Shown here: positions 27,558-40,180 of the stretch, one piece after another | How positions within the stretch are numbered: position 1 is the stretch's first letter | Layout: each line of letters begins with the position of its first letter | NCBI GenBank assembly: GCA_932294295.1 | Contig: OW028579.1 | Location: 10,166,370-10,230,369 of the forward strand | From: Alitta virens | Taxonomy: Eukaryota > Annelida > Polychaeta > Phyllodocida > Nereididae | Length of the DNA: 64,000 bases | Direction: 5' to 3' | Translations under genes and position numbers: made by a program | The notes under the pieces: generated by a model | Database searches by the model: none | What the model was told of the DNA's origin: nothing | What the model saw: the letters and a program-made list of their open reading frames with translations, nothing else

Positions 27558-29777
27558 TCAACAACAAACCAAAAAAAGGTGTGAACAACAAACCAAAAAA
27601 AGGTGTGAACAACAAACCAAAAAAAGGTGTGAACAACAAACCAAAAAAGGTGTGAACAACAAACCAAAAAAAGGTGTGAACAACAAACCAAAAAAAGGTG
27701 TGAACAACAAACCAAAAAAGGTGTGAACAACAAACCAAACAAGGTGTGAACAACAAACCAAAAAAAGGTGTGAACAACAAACCAAACAAGGTGTGAACAA
27801 CAAACCAAAAAAAGGTGTGAACAACAAACCGAAAAAAGGTGTGAACAACAAACCAAAAAAAGGTGTGAACAACAAACCAAAAAAAGGTGTGAACAACAAA
27901 CCAAAAAAGGTGTGAACAACAAACCGAAAAAAGGTGTGAACAACAAACCAAAAAAGGTGTGAACAAAAGGTGTGAACAACAAACCAAAAAAAGGTGTGAA
28001 CAACAAACCAAAAAAAGGTGTGAACAACAAACCAAAAAAGGTGTGAACAACAAACCCAAAAAAGGTGTGAACAACAAACCAAAAAAAGGTGTGAACAACA
28101 AACCAAAAAAGGTGTGAACAAAAGGTGTGAACAACAAACCCAAAAAAGGTGTGAACAACAAACCCAAAAAAGGTGTGAACAACAAACCAAAAAAAGGTGT
28201 GAACAACAAACCAAAAAAGGTGTGAACAAAAGGTGTGAACAACAAACCCAAAAAAGGTGTGAACAACAAACCCAAAAAAGGTGTGAACAACAAACCCAAA
28301 AAAGGTGTGAACAACAAACCCAAAAAAGGTGTGAACAACAAACCCAAAAAAGGTGTGAACAACAAACCAAAAAAGGTGTGCACAACAAACCCAAAAAAGG
28401 TGTGAACAACAAACCCAAAAAAGGTGTGAACAACAAACCCAAAAAAGGTGTGAACAACAAACCCAAAAAAGGTGTGAACAACAAACCAAAAAAGGTGTGA
28501 ACAACAAACCAAAAAAAGGTGTGAACAACAAACCCAAAAAAGGTGTGAACAACAAACCAAAACAAGGTGTGAACAACAAACCCAAAAAAGGTGTGAACAA
28601 CAAACCCAAAAAAGGTGTGAACAACAAACCCAAAAAAGGTGTGAACAACAAACCAAAAAAAGGTGTGAACAACAAACCCAAAAAAGGTGTGAACAACAAA
28701 CCAAAAAATGGTGTGAACAACAAACCCAAAAAAGGTGTGAACAACAAACCCAAAAAAGGTGTGAACAACAAACCCAAAAAAGGTGTGAACAACAAAGCAA
28801 AAAAAGGTGTGAACAACAAACCAAAAAAGGTGTGAACAACAAACCAAACAAGGTGTGAACAACAAACCAAAAAAAGGTGTGAACAACAAACCAAAAAAAG
28901 GTGTGAACAACAAACCAAAAAAAGGTGTGAACAACAAACCAAAAAAAGGTGTGAACAACAAACCAAAAAAGGTGTGAACAACAAACCGAAAAAAGGTGTG
29001 AACAACAAACCAAAAAAGGTGTGAACAACAAACCCAAAAAAGGTGTGAACAACAAACCAAAAAAAGGTGTGAACAACAAACCAAAAAAGGTGTGAACAAA
29101 AGGTGTGAACAACAAACCAAAAAAAGGTGTGAACAACAAACCAAAAAAAGGTGTGAACAACAAACCAAAAAAAGGTGTGAACAACAAACCAAAAAAGGTG
29201 TGAACAACAAACCAAAAAAAGGTGTGAACAACAAACCAAAAAAAGGTGTGAACAAAAGGTGTGAACAACAAACCCAAAAAAGGTGTGAACAACAAACCAA
29301 AAAAAGGTGTGAACAACAAACCAAAAAAAGGTGTGAACAACAAACCCAAAAAAGGTGTGAACAACAAACCCAAAAAAGGTGTGAACAACAAACCCAAAAA
29401 AGGTGTGAACAACAAACCAAAAAAAGGTGTGAACAACAAACCAAAAAAAGGTGTGAACAACAAACCAAAAAAAGGTGTAAACAACAAACCAAAAAAAGGT
29501 GTGAACAACAAACCAAAAAAGGTGTGAACAACAAACCGAAAAAAGGTGTGAACAACAAACCAAAAAAGGTGTGAACAAAAGGTGTGAACAACAACCAAAA
29601 AAAAGGTGTGAACAACAAACCAAAAAAAGGTGTGAACAACAAACCAAAAAAGGTGTGAACAACAAACCCAAAAAAGGTGTGAACAACAAACCAAAAAAAG
29701 GTGTGAACAACAAACCAAAAAAAGGTGTGAACAACAAACCCAAAAAAGGTGTGAACAACAAACCAAAAAAGGTGTGA
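27558..29777 (+). repeat. P block, copy 6 (full length)
   Basis: Constant offset of 14,108 bp from the copy at 13450 at all markers (28114, 28497, 29092, 29571, 29787). It includes the ACCG unit near 27831 specific to this pair. From about 28,041 to its end it is also the first unit of the 2,689-bp tandem duplication. Confidence 0.85.
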
Positions 29778-29786
29778 ACAAAAGGT

Positions 29787-30730
29787 GTGAACAACAAACC
29801 AAAAAAAGGTGTGAACAACAAACCAAAAAAAGGTGTGAACAAAAGGTGTGAACAACAAACCCAAAAAAGGTGTGAACAACAAACCCAAAAAAGGTGTGAA
29901 CAACAAACCCAAAAAAGGTGTGAACAACAAACCAAAAAAAGGTGTGAACAACAAACCAAAAAAGGTGTGAACAACAAACCAAAAAACGGTGTGAACAACA
30001 AACCCAAAAAAGGTGTGAACAACAAACCAAAAAAAGGTGTGAACAACAAACCCAAAAAAGGTGTGAACAACAAACCCAAAAAAGGTGTGAACAACAAACC
30101 CAAAAAAGGTGTGAACAACAAACCAAAAAAAGGTGTGAACAACAAACCCAAAAAAGGTGTGAACAACAAACCAAAAAAAGGTGTGAACAACACACCAAAA
30201 AAGGTGTGAACAACAAACCAAAAAAAGGTGTGAACAACAAACCAAAAAAAGGTGTGAACAACAAACCAAAAAAAGGTGTGAACAACAAACCAAAAAAAGG
30301 TGTGAACAACAAACCAAAAAAGGTGTGAACAACAAACCAAAAAAAGGTGTGAACAACAAACCAAAAAAAGGTGTGAACAACAAACCAAAAAAAGGTGTGA
30401 ACAACAAACCAAAAAAAGGTGTGAACAACAAACCAAAAAAGGTGTGAACAAAAGGTGTGAACAACAAACCAAAAAAAGGTGTGAACAACAAACCAAAAAA
30501 AGGTGTGAACAAAAGGTGTGAACAACAAACCCAAAAAAGGTGTGAACAACAAACCCAAAAAAGGTGTGAACAACAAACCCAAAAAAGGTGTGAACAACAA
30601 ACCAAAAAAAGGTGTGAACAACAAACCAAAAAAGGTGTGAACAACAAACCAAAAAACGGTGTGAACAACAAACCCAAAAAAGGTGTGAACAACAAACCAA
30701 AAAAAGGTGTGAACAACAAACCAAAAAAGG
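29787..30730 (+). repeat. Q block doublet, second block truncated
   Basis: Q blocks at 29787 and 30457 (670 bp apart), AACGGTG subtype. The second is cut at about 30,730, where the sequence joins the inside of a P block. The equivalent block in the next tandem unit (33146-33568) is complete. Confidence 0.8.
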
Positions 30731-32466
30731 TGTGAACAACAAACCCAAAAAAGGTGTGAACAACAAACCAAAAAAAGGTGTGAACAACAAACCAAAAAAG
30801 GTGTGAACAAAAGGTGTGAACAACAAACCCAAAAAAGGTGTGAACAACAAACCCAAAAAAGGTGTGAACAACAAACCAAAAAAAGGTGTGAACAACAAAC
30901 CAAAAAAGGTGTGAACAAAAGGTGTGAACAACAAACCCAAAAAAGGTGTGAACAACAAACCCAAAAAAGGTGTGAACAACAAACCCAAAAAAGGTGTGAA
31001 CAACAAACCCAAAAAAGGTGTGAACAACAAACCCAAAAAAGGTGTGAACAACAAACCAAAAAAGGTGTGCACAACAAACCCAAAAAAGGTGTGAACAACA
31101 AACCCAAAAAAGGTGTGAACAACAAACCCAAAAAAGGTGTGAACAACAAACCCAAAAAAGGTGTGAACAACAAACCAAAAAAGGTGTGAACAACAAACCA
31201 AAAAAAGGTGTGAACAACAAACCCAAAAAAGGTGTGAACAACAAACCAAAACAAGGTGTGAACAACAAACCCAAAAAAGGTGTGAACAACAAACCCAAAA
31301 AAGGTGTGAACAACAAACCCAAAAAAGGTGTGAACAACAAACCAAAAAAAGGTGTGAACAACAAACCCAAAAAAGGTGTGAACAACAAACCAAAAAATGG
31401 TGTGAACAACAAACCCAAAAAAGGTGTGAACAACAAACCCAAAAAAGGTGTGAACAACAAACCCAAAAAAGGTGTGAACAACAAAGCAAAAAAAGGTGTG
31501 AACAACAAACCAAAAAAGGTGTGAACAACAAACCAAACAAGGTGTGAACAACAAACCAAAAAAAGGTGTGAACAACAAACCAAAAAAAGGTGTGAACAAC
31601 AAACCAAAAAAAGGTGTGAACAACAAACCAAAAAAAGGTGTGAACAACAAACCAAAAAAGGTGTGAACAACAAACCGAAAAAAGGTGTGAACAACAAACC
31701 AAAAAAGGTGTGAACAACAAACCCAAAAAAGGTGTGAACAACAAACCAAAAAAAGGTGTGAACAACAAACCAAAAAAGGTGTGAACAAAAGGTGTGAACA
31801 ACAAACCAAAAAAAGGTGTGAACAACAAACCAAAAAAAGGTGTGAACAACAAACCAAAAAAAGGTGTGAACAACAAACCAAAAAAGGTGTGAACAACAAA
31901 CCAAAAAAAGGTGTGAACAACAAACCAAAAAAAGGTGTGAACAAAAGGTGTGAACAACAAACCCAAAAAAGGTGTGAACAACAAACCAAAAAAAGGTGTG
32001 AACAACAAACCAAAAAAAGGTGTGAACAACAAACCCAAAAAAGGTGTGAACAACAAACCCAAAAAAGGTGTGAACAACAAACCCAAAAAAGGTGTGAACA
32101 ACAAACCAAAAAAAGGTGTGAACAACAAACCAAAAAAAGGTGTGAACAACAAACCAAAAAAAGGTGTAAACAACAAACCAAAAAAAGGTGTGAACAACAA
32201 ACCAAAAAAGGTGTGAACAACAAACCGAAAAAAGGTGTGAACAACAAACCAAAAAAGGTGTGAACAAAAGGTGTGAACAACAACCAAAAAAAAGGTGTGA
32301 ACAACAAACCAAAAAAAGGTGTGAACAACAAACCAAAAAAGGTGTGAACAACAAACCCAAAAAAGGTGTGAACAACAAACCAAAAAAAGGTGTGAACAAC
32401 AAACCAAAAAAAGGTGTGAACAACAAACCCAAAAAAGGTGTGAACAACAAACCAAAAAAGGTGTGA
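30731..32466 (+). repeat. P block, copy 7 (left end missing)
   Basis: Markers lie exactly 2,689 bp downstream of those in the copy at 27558 (30803, 31186, 31781, 31950, 32260). It starts abruptly after a truncated Q block, without the GGTGTC and paired ACCAAACAA markers, which places a recombination junction near 30,730. Confidence 0.82.
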
Positions 32467-32475
32467 ACAAAAGGT

Positions 32476-33568
32476 GTGAACAACAAACCAAAAAAAGGTG
32501 TGAACAACAAACCAAAAAAAGGTGTGAACAAAAGGTGTGAACAACAAACCCAAAAAAGGTGTGAACAACAAACCCAAAAAAGGTGTGAACAACAAACCCA
32601 AAAAAGGTGTGAACAACAAACCAAAAAAAGGTGTGAACAACAAACCAAAAAAGGTGTGAACAACAAACCAAAAAACGGTGTGAACAACAAACCCAAAAAA
32701 GGTGTGAACAACAAACCAAAAAAAGGTGTGAACAACAAACCCAAAAAAGGTGTGAACAACAAACCCAAAAAAGGTGTGAACAACAAACCCAAAAAAGGTG
32801 TGAACAACAAACCAAAAAAAGGTGTGAACAACAAACCCAAAAAAGGTGTGAACAACAAACCAAAAAAAGGTGTGAACAACACACCAAAAAAGGTGTGAAC
32901 AACAAACCAAAAAAAGGTGTGAACAACAAACCAAAAAAAGGTGTGAACAACAAACCAAAAAAAGGTGTGAACAACAAACCAAAAAAAGGTGTGAACAACA
33001 AACCAAAAAAGGTGTGAACAACAAACCAAAAAAAGGTGTGAACAACAAACCAAAAAAAGGTGTGAACAACAAACCAAAAAAAGGTGTGAACAACAAACCA
33101 AAAAAAGGTGTGAACAACAAACCAAAAAAGGTGTGAACAAAAGGTGTGAACAACAAACCAAAAAAAGGTGTGAACAACAAACCAAAAAAAGGTGTGAACA
33201 AAAGGTGTGAACAACAAACCCAAAAAAGGTGTGAACAACAAACCCAAAAAAGGTGTGAACAACAAACCCAAAAAAGGTGTGAACAACAAACCAAAAAAAG
33301 GTGTGAACAACAAACCAAAAAAGGTGTGAACAACAAACCAAAAAACGGTGTGAACAACAAACCCAAAAAAGGTGTGAACAACAAACCAAAAAAAGGTGTG
33401 AACAACAAACCCAAAAAAGGTGTGAACAACAAACCCAAAAAAGGTGTGAACAACAAACCCAAAAAAGGTGTGAACAACAAACCAAAAAAAGGTGTGAACA
33501 ACAAACCCAAAAAAGGTGTGAACAACAAACCAAAAAAAGGTGTGAACAACACACCAAAAAAGGTGTGA
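32476..33568 (+). repeat. Q block doublet, spacing 670 bp
   Basis: Q blocks at 32476 and 33146, 2,689 bp downstream of those at 29787 and 30457. The second is complete and ends in ACACACC, followed by GGTTTG near 33,608. Confidence 0.8.
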
Positions 33569-34688
33569 ACAACAAACCAAAAAAAGGTGTGAACAACAAA
33601 CCAAAAAGGTTTGAACAACAAACCAAAAAAGGTGTGAACAACAAACCAAAAAAGGTGTGAACAACAAACCAAAAAAAGGTGTGAACAACAAACCAAAAAA
33701 AGGTGTGAACAACAAACCAAAAAAAGGTGTGAACAACAAACCAAAAAAAGGTGTGAACAACAAACCAAAAAAGGTGTGAACAACAAACCAAAAAAAGGTG
33801 TGAACAACAAACCAAAAAAAGGTGTGAACAACAAACCAAAAAAAGGTGTAAACAACAAACCAAAAAAAGGTGTGAACAACAAACCAAAAAAAGGTGTGAA
33901 CAACAAACCAAAAAAGGTGTGAACAACAAACCAAAAAAGGTGTGAACAACAAACCAAAAAAAGGTGTGAACAACAAACCAAAAAGGTTTGAACAACAAAC
34001 CAAAAAAGGTGTGAACAACAAACCAAAAAAGGTGTGAACAACAAACCAAAAAAAGGTGTGAACAACAAACCAAAAAAAGGTGTGAACAACAAACCAAAAA
34101 AAGGTGTGAACAACAAACCAAAAAAAGGTGTGAACAACAAACCAAAAAAGGTGTGAACAACAAACCAAAAAAAGGTGTGAACAACAAACCAAAAAAAGGT
34201 GTGAACAACAAACCAAAAAAAGGTGTGAACAACAAACCAAAAAAAGGTGTGAACAACAAACCAAAAAAAGGTGTGAACAACAAACCAAAAAAGGTGTGAA
34301 CAACAAACCAAAAAAAGGTGTGAACAACAAACCAAAAAAAGGTGTGAACAACAAACCCAAAAAAGGTGTGAACAACAAACCAAAAAAAGGTGTGAACAAC
34401 AAACCAAAAAAAGGTGTGAACAACAAACCAAAAAAAGGTGTAAACAACAAACCAAAAAAAGGTGTGAACAACAAACCAAAAAAGGTGTGAACAACAAACC
34501 GAAAAAAGGTGTGAACAACAAACCAAAAAAGGTGTGAACAAAAGGTGTGAACAACAAACCAAAAAAAGGTGTGAACAACAAACCAAAAAAAGGTGTGAAC
34601 AACAAACCAAAAAAGGTGTGAACAACAAACCCAAAAAAGGTGTGAACAACAAACCAAAAAAAGGTGTGAACAACAAACCAAAAAAGGT

Positions 34689-35732
34689 GTGAACAAAAGG
34701 TGTGAACAACAAACCCAAAAAAGGTGTGAACAACAAACCCAAAAAAGGTGTGAACAACAAACCCAAAAAAGGTGTGAACAACAAACCCAAAAAAGGTGTG
34801 AACAACAAACCCAAAAAAGGTGTGAACAACAAACCAAAAAAGGTGTGAACAACAAACCCAAAAAAGGTGTGAACAACAAACCCAAAAAAGGTGTGAACAA
34901 CAAACCCAAAAAAGGTGTGAACAACAAACCCAAAAAAGGTGTGAACAACAAACCAAAAAAAGGTGTGAACAACAAACCAAAAAAGGTGTGAACAACAAAC
35001 CAAAAAAAGGTGTGAACAACAAACCCAAAAAAGGTGTGAACAACAAACCAAAAAAAGGTGTGAACAACAAACCCAAAAAAGGTGTGAACAACAAACCCAA
35101 AAAAGGTGTGAACAACAAACCCAAAAAAGGTGTGAACAACAAACCAAAAAAAGGTGTGAACAACAAACCCAAAAAAGGTGTGAACAACAAACCAAAAAAT
35201 GGTGTGAACAACAAACCCAAAAAAGGTGTGAACAACAAACCCAAAAAAGGTGTGAACAACAAACCCAAAAAAGGTGTGAACAACAAAGCAAAAAAAGGTG
35301 TGAACAACAAACCAAAAAAGGTGTGAACAACAAACCAAACAAGGTGTGAACAACAAACCAAAAAAAGGTGTGAACAACAAACCAAAAAAAGGTGTAAACA
35401 ACAAACCAAAAAAAGGTGTGAACAACAAACCAAAAAAAGGTGTGAACAACAAACCAAAAAAAGGTGTTAACAACAAACCCAAAAAAGGTGTGAACAACAA
35501 ACCAAAAAAAGGTGTGAACAACAAACCAAAAAAAGGTGTGAACAACAAACCGAAAAAAGGTGTGAACAACAAACCAAAAAAAGGTGTTAACAACAAACCC
35601 AAAAAAGGTGTGAACAACAAACCAAAAAAAGGTGTGAACAACAAACCAAAAAAAGGTGTGAACAACAAACCCAAAAAAGGTGTGAACAACAAACCAAAAA
35701 AAGGTGTGAACAACAAACCAAAAAAGGTGTGA
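34689..35732 (+). repeat. R block, copy 3 (first of a tandem series)
   Basis: Offset of 12,717 bp from the copy at 21972. The GTGAGC variant is absent (GTGAAC instead). GGTGTT lies at 35466 and 35586. Begins a series of R-based higher-order units. Confidence 0.82.
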
Positions 35733-36459
35733 ACAACAAACCAAAAAAAGGTGTGAACAACAAACCAAAAAGGTGTGAACAACAAACCAAAAAAGGTGTG
35801 AACAACAAACCAAAAAAGGTGTGAACAACAAACCAAAAAAAGGTGTGAACAACAAACCAAAAAAAGGTGTGAACAACAAACCAAAAAAAGGTGTGAACAA
35901 CAAACCAAAAAAGGTGTGAACAACAAACCAAAAAAAGGTGTGAACAACAAACCAAAAAAAGGTGCCAACAACAAACCAAAAAAAGGTGTGAACAACAAAC
36001 CAAAAAAAGGTGTGAACAACAAACCAAAAAAAGGTGTGAACAACAAACCAAAAAAGGTGTGAACAACAAACCAAAAAAAGGTGTGAACAACAAACCAAAA
36101 AAAGGTGTGAACAACAAACCAAAAAAGGTGTGAACAACAAACCAAACAAGGTGTGAACAACAAACCAAAAAAAGGTGTGAACAACAAACCAAACAAGGTG
36201 TGAACAACAAACCAAAAAAAGGTGTGAACAACAAACCAAAAAAAGGTGTGAACAACAAACCAAAAAAGGTGTGAACAACAAACCAAAAAAAGGTGTGAAC
36301 AACAAACCAAAAAAAGGTGTGAACAACAAACCCAAAAAAGGTGTGAACAACAAACCCAAAAAAGGTGTGAACAACAAACCCAAGCGGTGTGAACAACAAA
36401 CCAAAAAAAGGTGTGAACAACAAACCCAAAAAAGGTGTGAACAACAAACCAAAAAAAGG

Positions 36460-37503
36460 TGTGAACAACAAACCAAAAAAGGTGTGAACAAAAGGTGTGA
36501 ACAACAAACCCAAAAAAGGTGTGAACAACAAACCCAAAAAAGGTGTGAACAACAAACCCAAAAAAGGTGTGAACAACAAACCCAAAAAAGGTGTGAACAA
36601 CAAACCCAAAAAAGGTGTGAACAACAAACCAAAAAAGGTGTGAACAACAAACCCAAAAAAGGTGTGAACAACAAACCCAAAAAAGGTGTGAACAACAAAC
36701 CCAAAAAAGGTGTGAACAACAAACCCAAAAAAGGTGTGAACAACAAACCAAAAAAGGTGTGAACAACAAACCAAAAAAAGGTGTGAACAACAAACCCAAA
36801 AAAGGTGTGAACAACAAACCAAAAAAAGGTGTGAACAACAAACCCAAAAAAGGTGTGAACAACAAACCCAAAAAAGGTGTGAACAACAAACCCAAAAAAG
36901 GTGTGAACAACAAACCAAAAAAAGGTGTGAACAACAAACCCAAAAAAGGTGTGAACAACAAACCAAAAAATGGTGTGAACAACAAACCCAAAAAAGGTGT
37001 GAACAACAAACCCAAAAAAGGTGTGAACAACAAACCCAAAAAAGGTGTGAACAACAAAGCAAAAAAAGGTGTGAACAACAAACCAAAAAAGGTGTGAACA
37101 ACAAACCAAACAAGGTGTGAACAACAAACCAAAAAAAGGTGTGAACAACAAACCAAAAAAAGGTGTAAACAACAAACCAAAAAAAAGTGTGAACAACAAA
37201 CCAAAAAAAGGTGTGAACAACAAACCAAAAAAAGGTGTTAACAACAAACCCAAAAAAGGTGTGAACAACAAACCAAAAAAAGGTGTGAACAACAAACCAA
37301 AAAAAGGTGTGAACAACAAACCGAAAAAAGGTGTGAACAACAAACCAAAAAAAGGTGTTAACAACAAACCCAAAAAAGGTGTGAACAACAAACCAAAAAA
37401 AGGTGTGAACAACAAACCAAAAAAAGGTGTGAACAACAAACCCAAAAAAGGTGTGAACAACAAACCAAAAAAAGGTGTGAACAACAAACCAAAAAAGGTG
37501 TGA
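36460..37503 (+). repeat. R block, copy 4
   Basis: Markers lie 1,771 bp downstream of the copy at 34689 (35346 to 37117; GGTGTT 35466 to 37237 and 35586 to 37357). A private G-to-A change removes one G of a GG near 37,186. The left end differs by about one unit. Confidence 0.8.
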
Positions 37504-38480
37504 ACAACAAACCAAAAAAAGGTGTGAACAACAAACCAAAAAGGTGTGAACAACAAACCAAAAAAGGTGTGAACAACAAACCAAAAAAGGTGTGAACAAC
37601 AAACCAAAAAAAGGTGTGAACAACAAACCAAAAAAAGGTGTGAACAACAAACCAAAAAAAGGTGTGAACAACAAACCAAAAAAGGTGTGAACAACAAACC
37701 AAAAAAAGGTGTGAACAACAAACCAAAAAAAGGTGCCAACAACAAACCAAAAAAAGGTGTGAACAACAAACCAAAAAAAGGTGTGAACAACAAACCAAAA
37801 AAAGGTGTGAACAACAAACCAAAAAAGGTGTGAACAACAAACCAAAAAAAGGTGTGAACAACAAACCAAAAAAAGGTGTGAACAACAAACCAAAAAAGGT
37901 GTGAACAACAAACCAAACAAGGTGTGAACAACAAACCAAAAAAAGGTGTGAACAACAAACCAAACAAGGTGTGAACAACAAACCAAAAAAAGGTGTGAAC
38001 AACAAACCAAAAAAAGGTGTGAACAACAAACCAAAAAAGGTGTGAACAACAAACCAAAAAAAGGTGTGAACAACAAACCAAAAAAAGGTGTGAACAACAA
38101 ACCCAAAAAAGGTGTGAACAACAAACCCAAAAAAGGTGTGAACAACAAACCCAAGCGGTGTGAACAACAAACCAAAAAAAGGTGTGAACAACAAACCAAA
38201 AAAAGGTGTGAACAACAAACCAAAAAAAGGTGTAAACAACAAACCAAAAAAAGGTGTGAACAACAAACCAAAAAAGGTGTGAACAACAAACCGAAAAAAG
38301 GTGTGAACAACAAACCAAAAAAGGTGTGAACAAAAGGTGTGAACAACAAACCAAAAAAAGGTGTGAACAACAAACCAAAAAAAGGTGTGAACAACAAACC
38401 AAAAAAGGTGTGAACAACAAACCCAAAAAAGGTGTGAACAACAAACCAAAAAAAGGTGTGAACAACAAACCAAAAAAGGT

Positions 38481-39524
38481 GTGAACAAAAGGTGTGAACA
38501 ACAAACCCAAAAAAGGTGTGAACAACAAACCCAAAAAAGGTGTGAACAACAAACCCAAAAAAGGTGTGAACAACAAACCCAAAAAAGGTGTGAACAACAA
38601 ACCAAAAAAAGGTGTGAACAACAAACCAAAAAAGGTGTGAACAACAAACCCAAAAAAGGTGTGAACAACAAACCCAAAAAAGGTGTGAACAACAAACCCA
38701 AAAAAGGTGTGAACAACAAACCCAAAAAAGGTGTGAACAACAAACCAAAAAAAGGTGTGAACAACAAACCAAAAAAGGTGTGAACAACAAACCAAAAAAA
38801 GGTGTGAACAACAAACCCAAAAAAGGTGTGAACAACAAACCAAAAAAAGGTGTGAACAACAAACCCAAAAAAGGTGTGAACAACAAACCCAAAAAAGGTG
38901 TGAACAACAAACCCAAAAAAGGTGTGAACAACAAACCAAAAAAAGGTGTGAACAACAAACCCAAAAAAGGTGTGAACAACAAACCAAAAAATGGTGTGAA
39001 CAACAAACCCAAAAAAGGTGTGAACAACAAACCCAAAAAAGGTGTGAACAACAAACCCAAAAAAGGTGTGAACAACAAAGCAAAAAAAGGTGTGAACAAC
39101 AAACCAAAAAAGGTGTGAACAACAAACCAAACAAGGTGTGAACAACAAACCAAAAAAAGGTGTGAACAACAAACCAAAAAAAGGTGTAAACAACAAACCA
39201 AAAAAAGGTGTGAACAACAAACCAAAAAAAGGTGTGAACAACAAACCAAAAAAAGGTGTTAACAACAAACCCAAAAAAGGTGTGAACAACAAACCAAAAA
39301 AAGGTGTGAACAACAAACCAAAAAAAGGTGTGAACAACAAACCGAAAAAAGGTGTGAACAACAAACCAAAAAAAGGTGTTAACAACAAACCCAAAAAAGG
39401 TGTGAACAACAAACCAAAAAAAGGTGTGAACAACAAACCAAAAAAAGGTGTGAACAACAAACCCAAAAAAGGTGTGAACAACAAACCAAAAAAAGGTGTG
39501 AACAACAAACCAAAAAAGGTGTGA
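38481..39524 (+). repeat. R block, copy 5
   Basis: Markers lie 2,021 bp downstream of the copy at 36460 (37117 to 39138; GGTGTT 37237 to 39258 and 37357 to 39378). Confidence 0.82.
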
Positions 39525-40180
39525 ACAACAAACCAAAAAAAGGTGTGAACAACAAACCAAAAAGGTGTGAACAACAAACCAAAAAAGGTGTGAACAACAA
39601 ACCAAAAAAGGTGTGAACAACAAACCAAAAAAAGGTGTGAACAACAAACCAAAAAAAGGTGTGAACAACAAACCAAAAAAAGGTGTGAACAACAAACCAA
39701 AAAAGGTGTGAACAACAAACCAAAAAAAGGTGTGAACAACAAACCAAAAAAAGGTGCCAACAACAAACCAAAAAAAGGTGTGAACAACAAACCAAAAAAA
39801 GGTGTGAACAACAAACCAAAAAAAGGTGTGAACAACAAACCAAAAAAGGTGTGAACAACAAACCAAAAAAAGGTGTGAACAACAAACCAAAAAAAGGTGT
39901 GAACAACAAACCAAAAAAGGTGTGAACAACAAACCAAACAAGGTGTGAACAACAAACCAAAAAAAGGTGTGAACAACAAACCAAACAAGGTGTGAACAAC
40001 AAACCAAAAAAAGGTGTGAACAACAAACCAAAAAAAGGTGTGAACAACAAACCAAAAAAGGTGTGAACAACAAACCAAAAAAAGGTGTGAACAACAAACC
40101 AAAAAAAGGTGTGAACAACAAACCCAAAAAAGGTGTGAACAACAAACCCAAAAAAGGTGTGAACAACAAACCCAAGCGGT

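Larger units (their letters stand above)
16756..30730 (+). repeat. Giant higher-order repeat, copy 2 (about 14.0 kb)
   Basis: Second copy of the 1.17-16.75 kb stretch. It is shorter mainly because about 990 bp is missing where copy 1 holds an extra partial P block (10.53-11.68 kb). Single-base variants are shared by position with copy 1. The ACCG unit near 13722 has its partner near 27831. The GTGAGC variant near 7587 has its partner near 22848. The AACAGTG variants at 10224 and 11882 have partners at 25298 and 25966. The copy ends at a junction near 30,730, where the 2,689-bp tandem duplication begins its second unit. Confidence 0.72.
28041..33415 (+). repeat. Tandem duplication of 2,689 bp (two units)
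   Basis: Units are about 28,041-30,729 and 30,730-33,415. Each marker of the first recurs 2,689 bp later (28114/30803, 28497/31186, 29092/31781, 29571/32260, 29787/32476, 30457/33146), including reading-frame transitions caused by 23-bp units. The pairs I compared look identical, suggesting a recent event. Confidence 0.83.
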
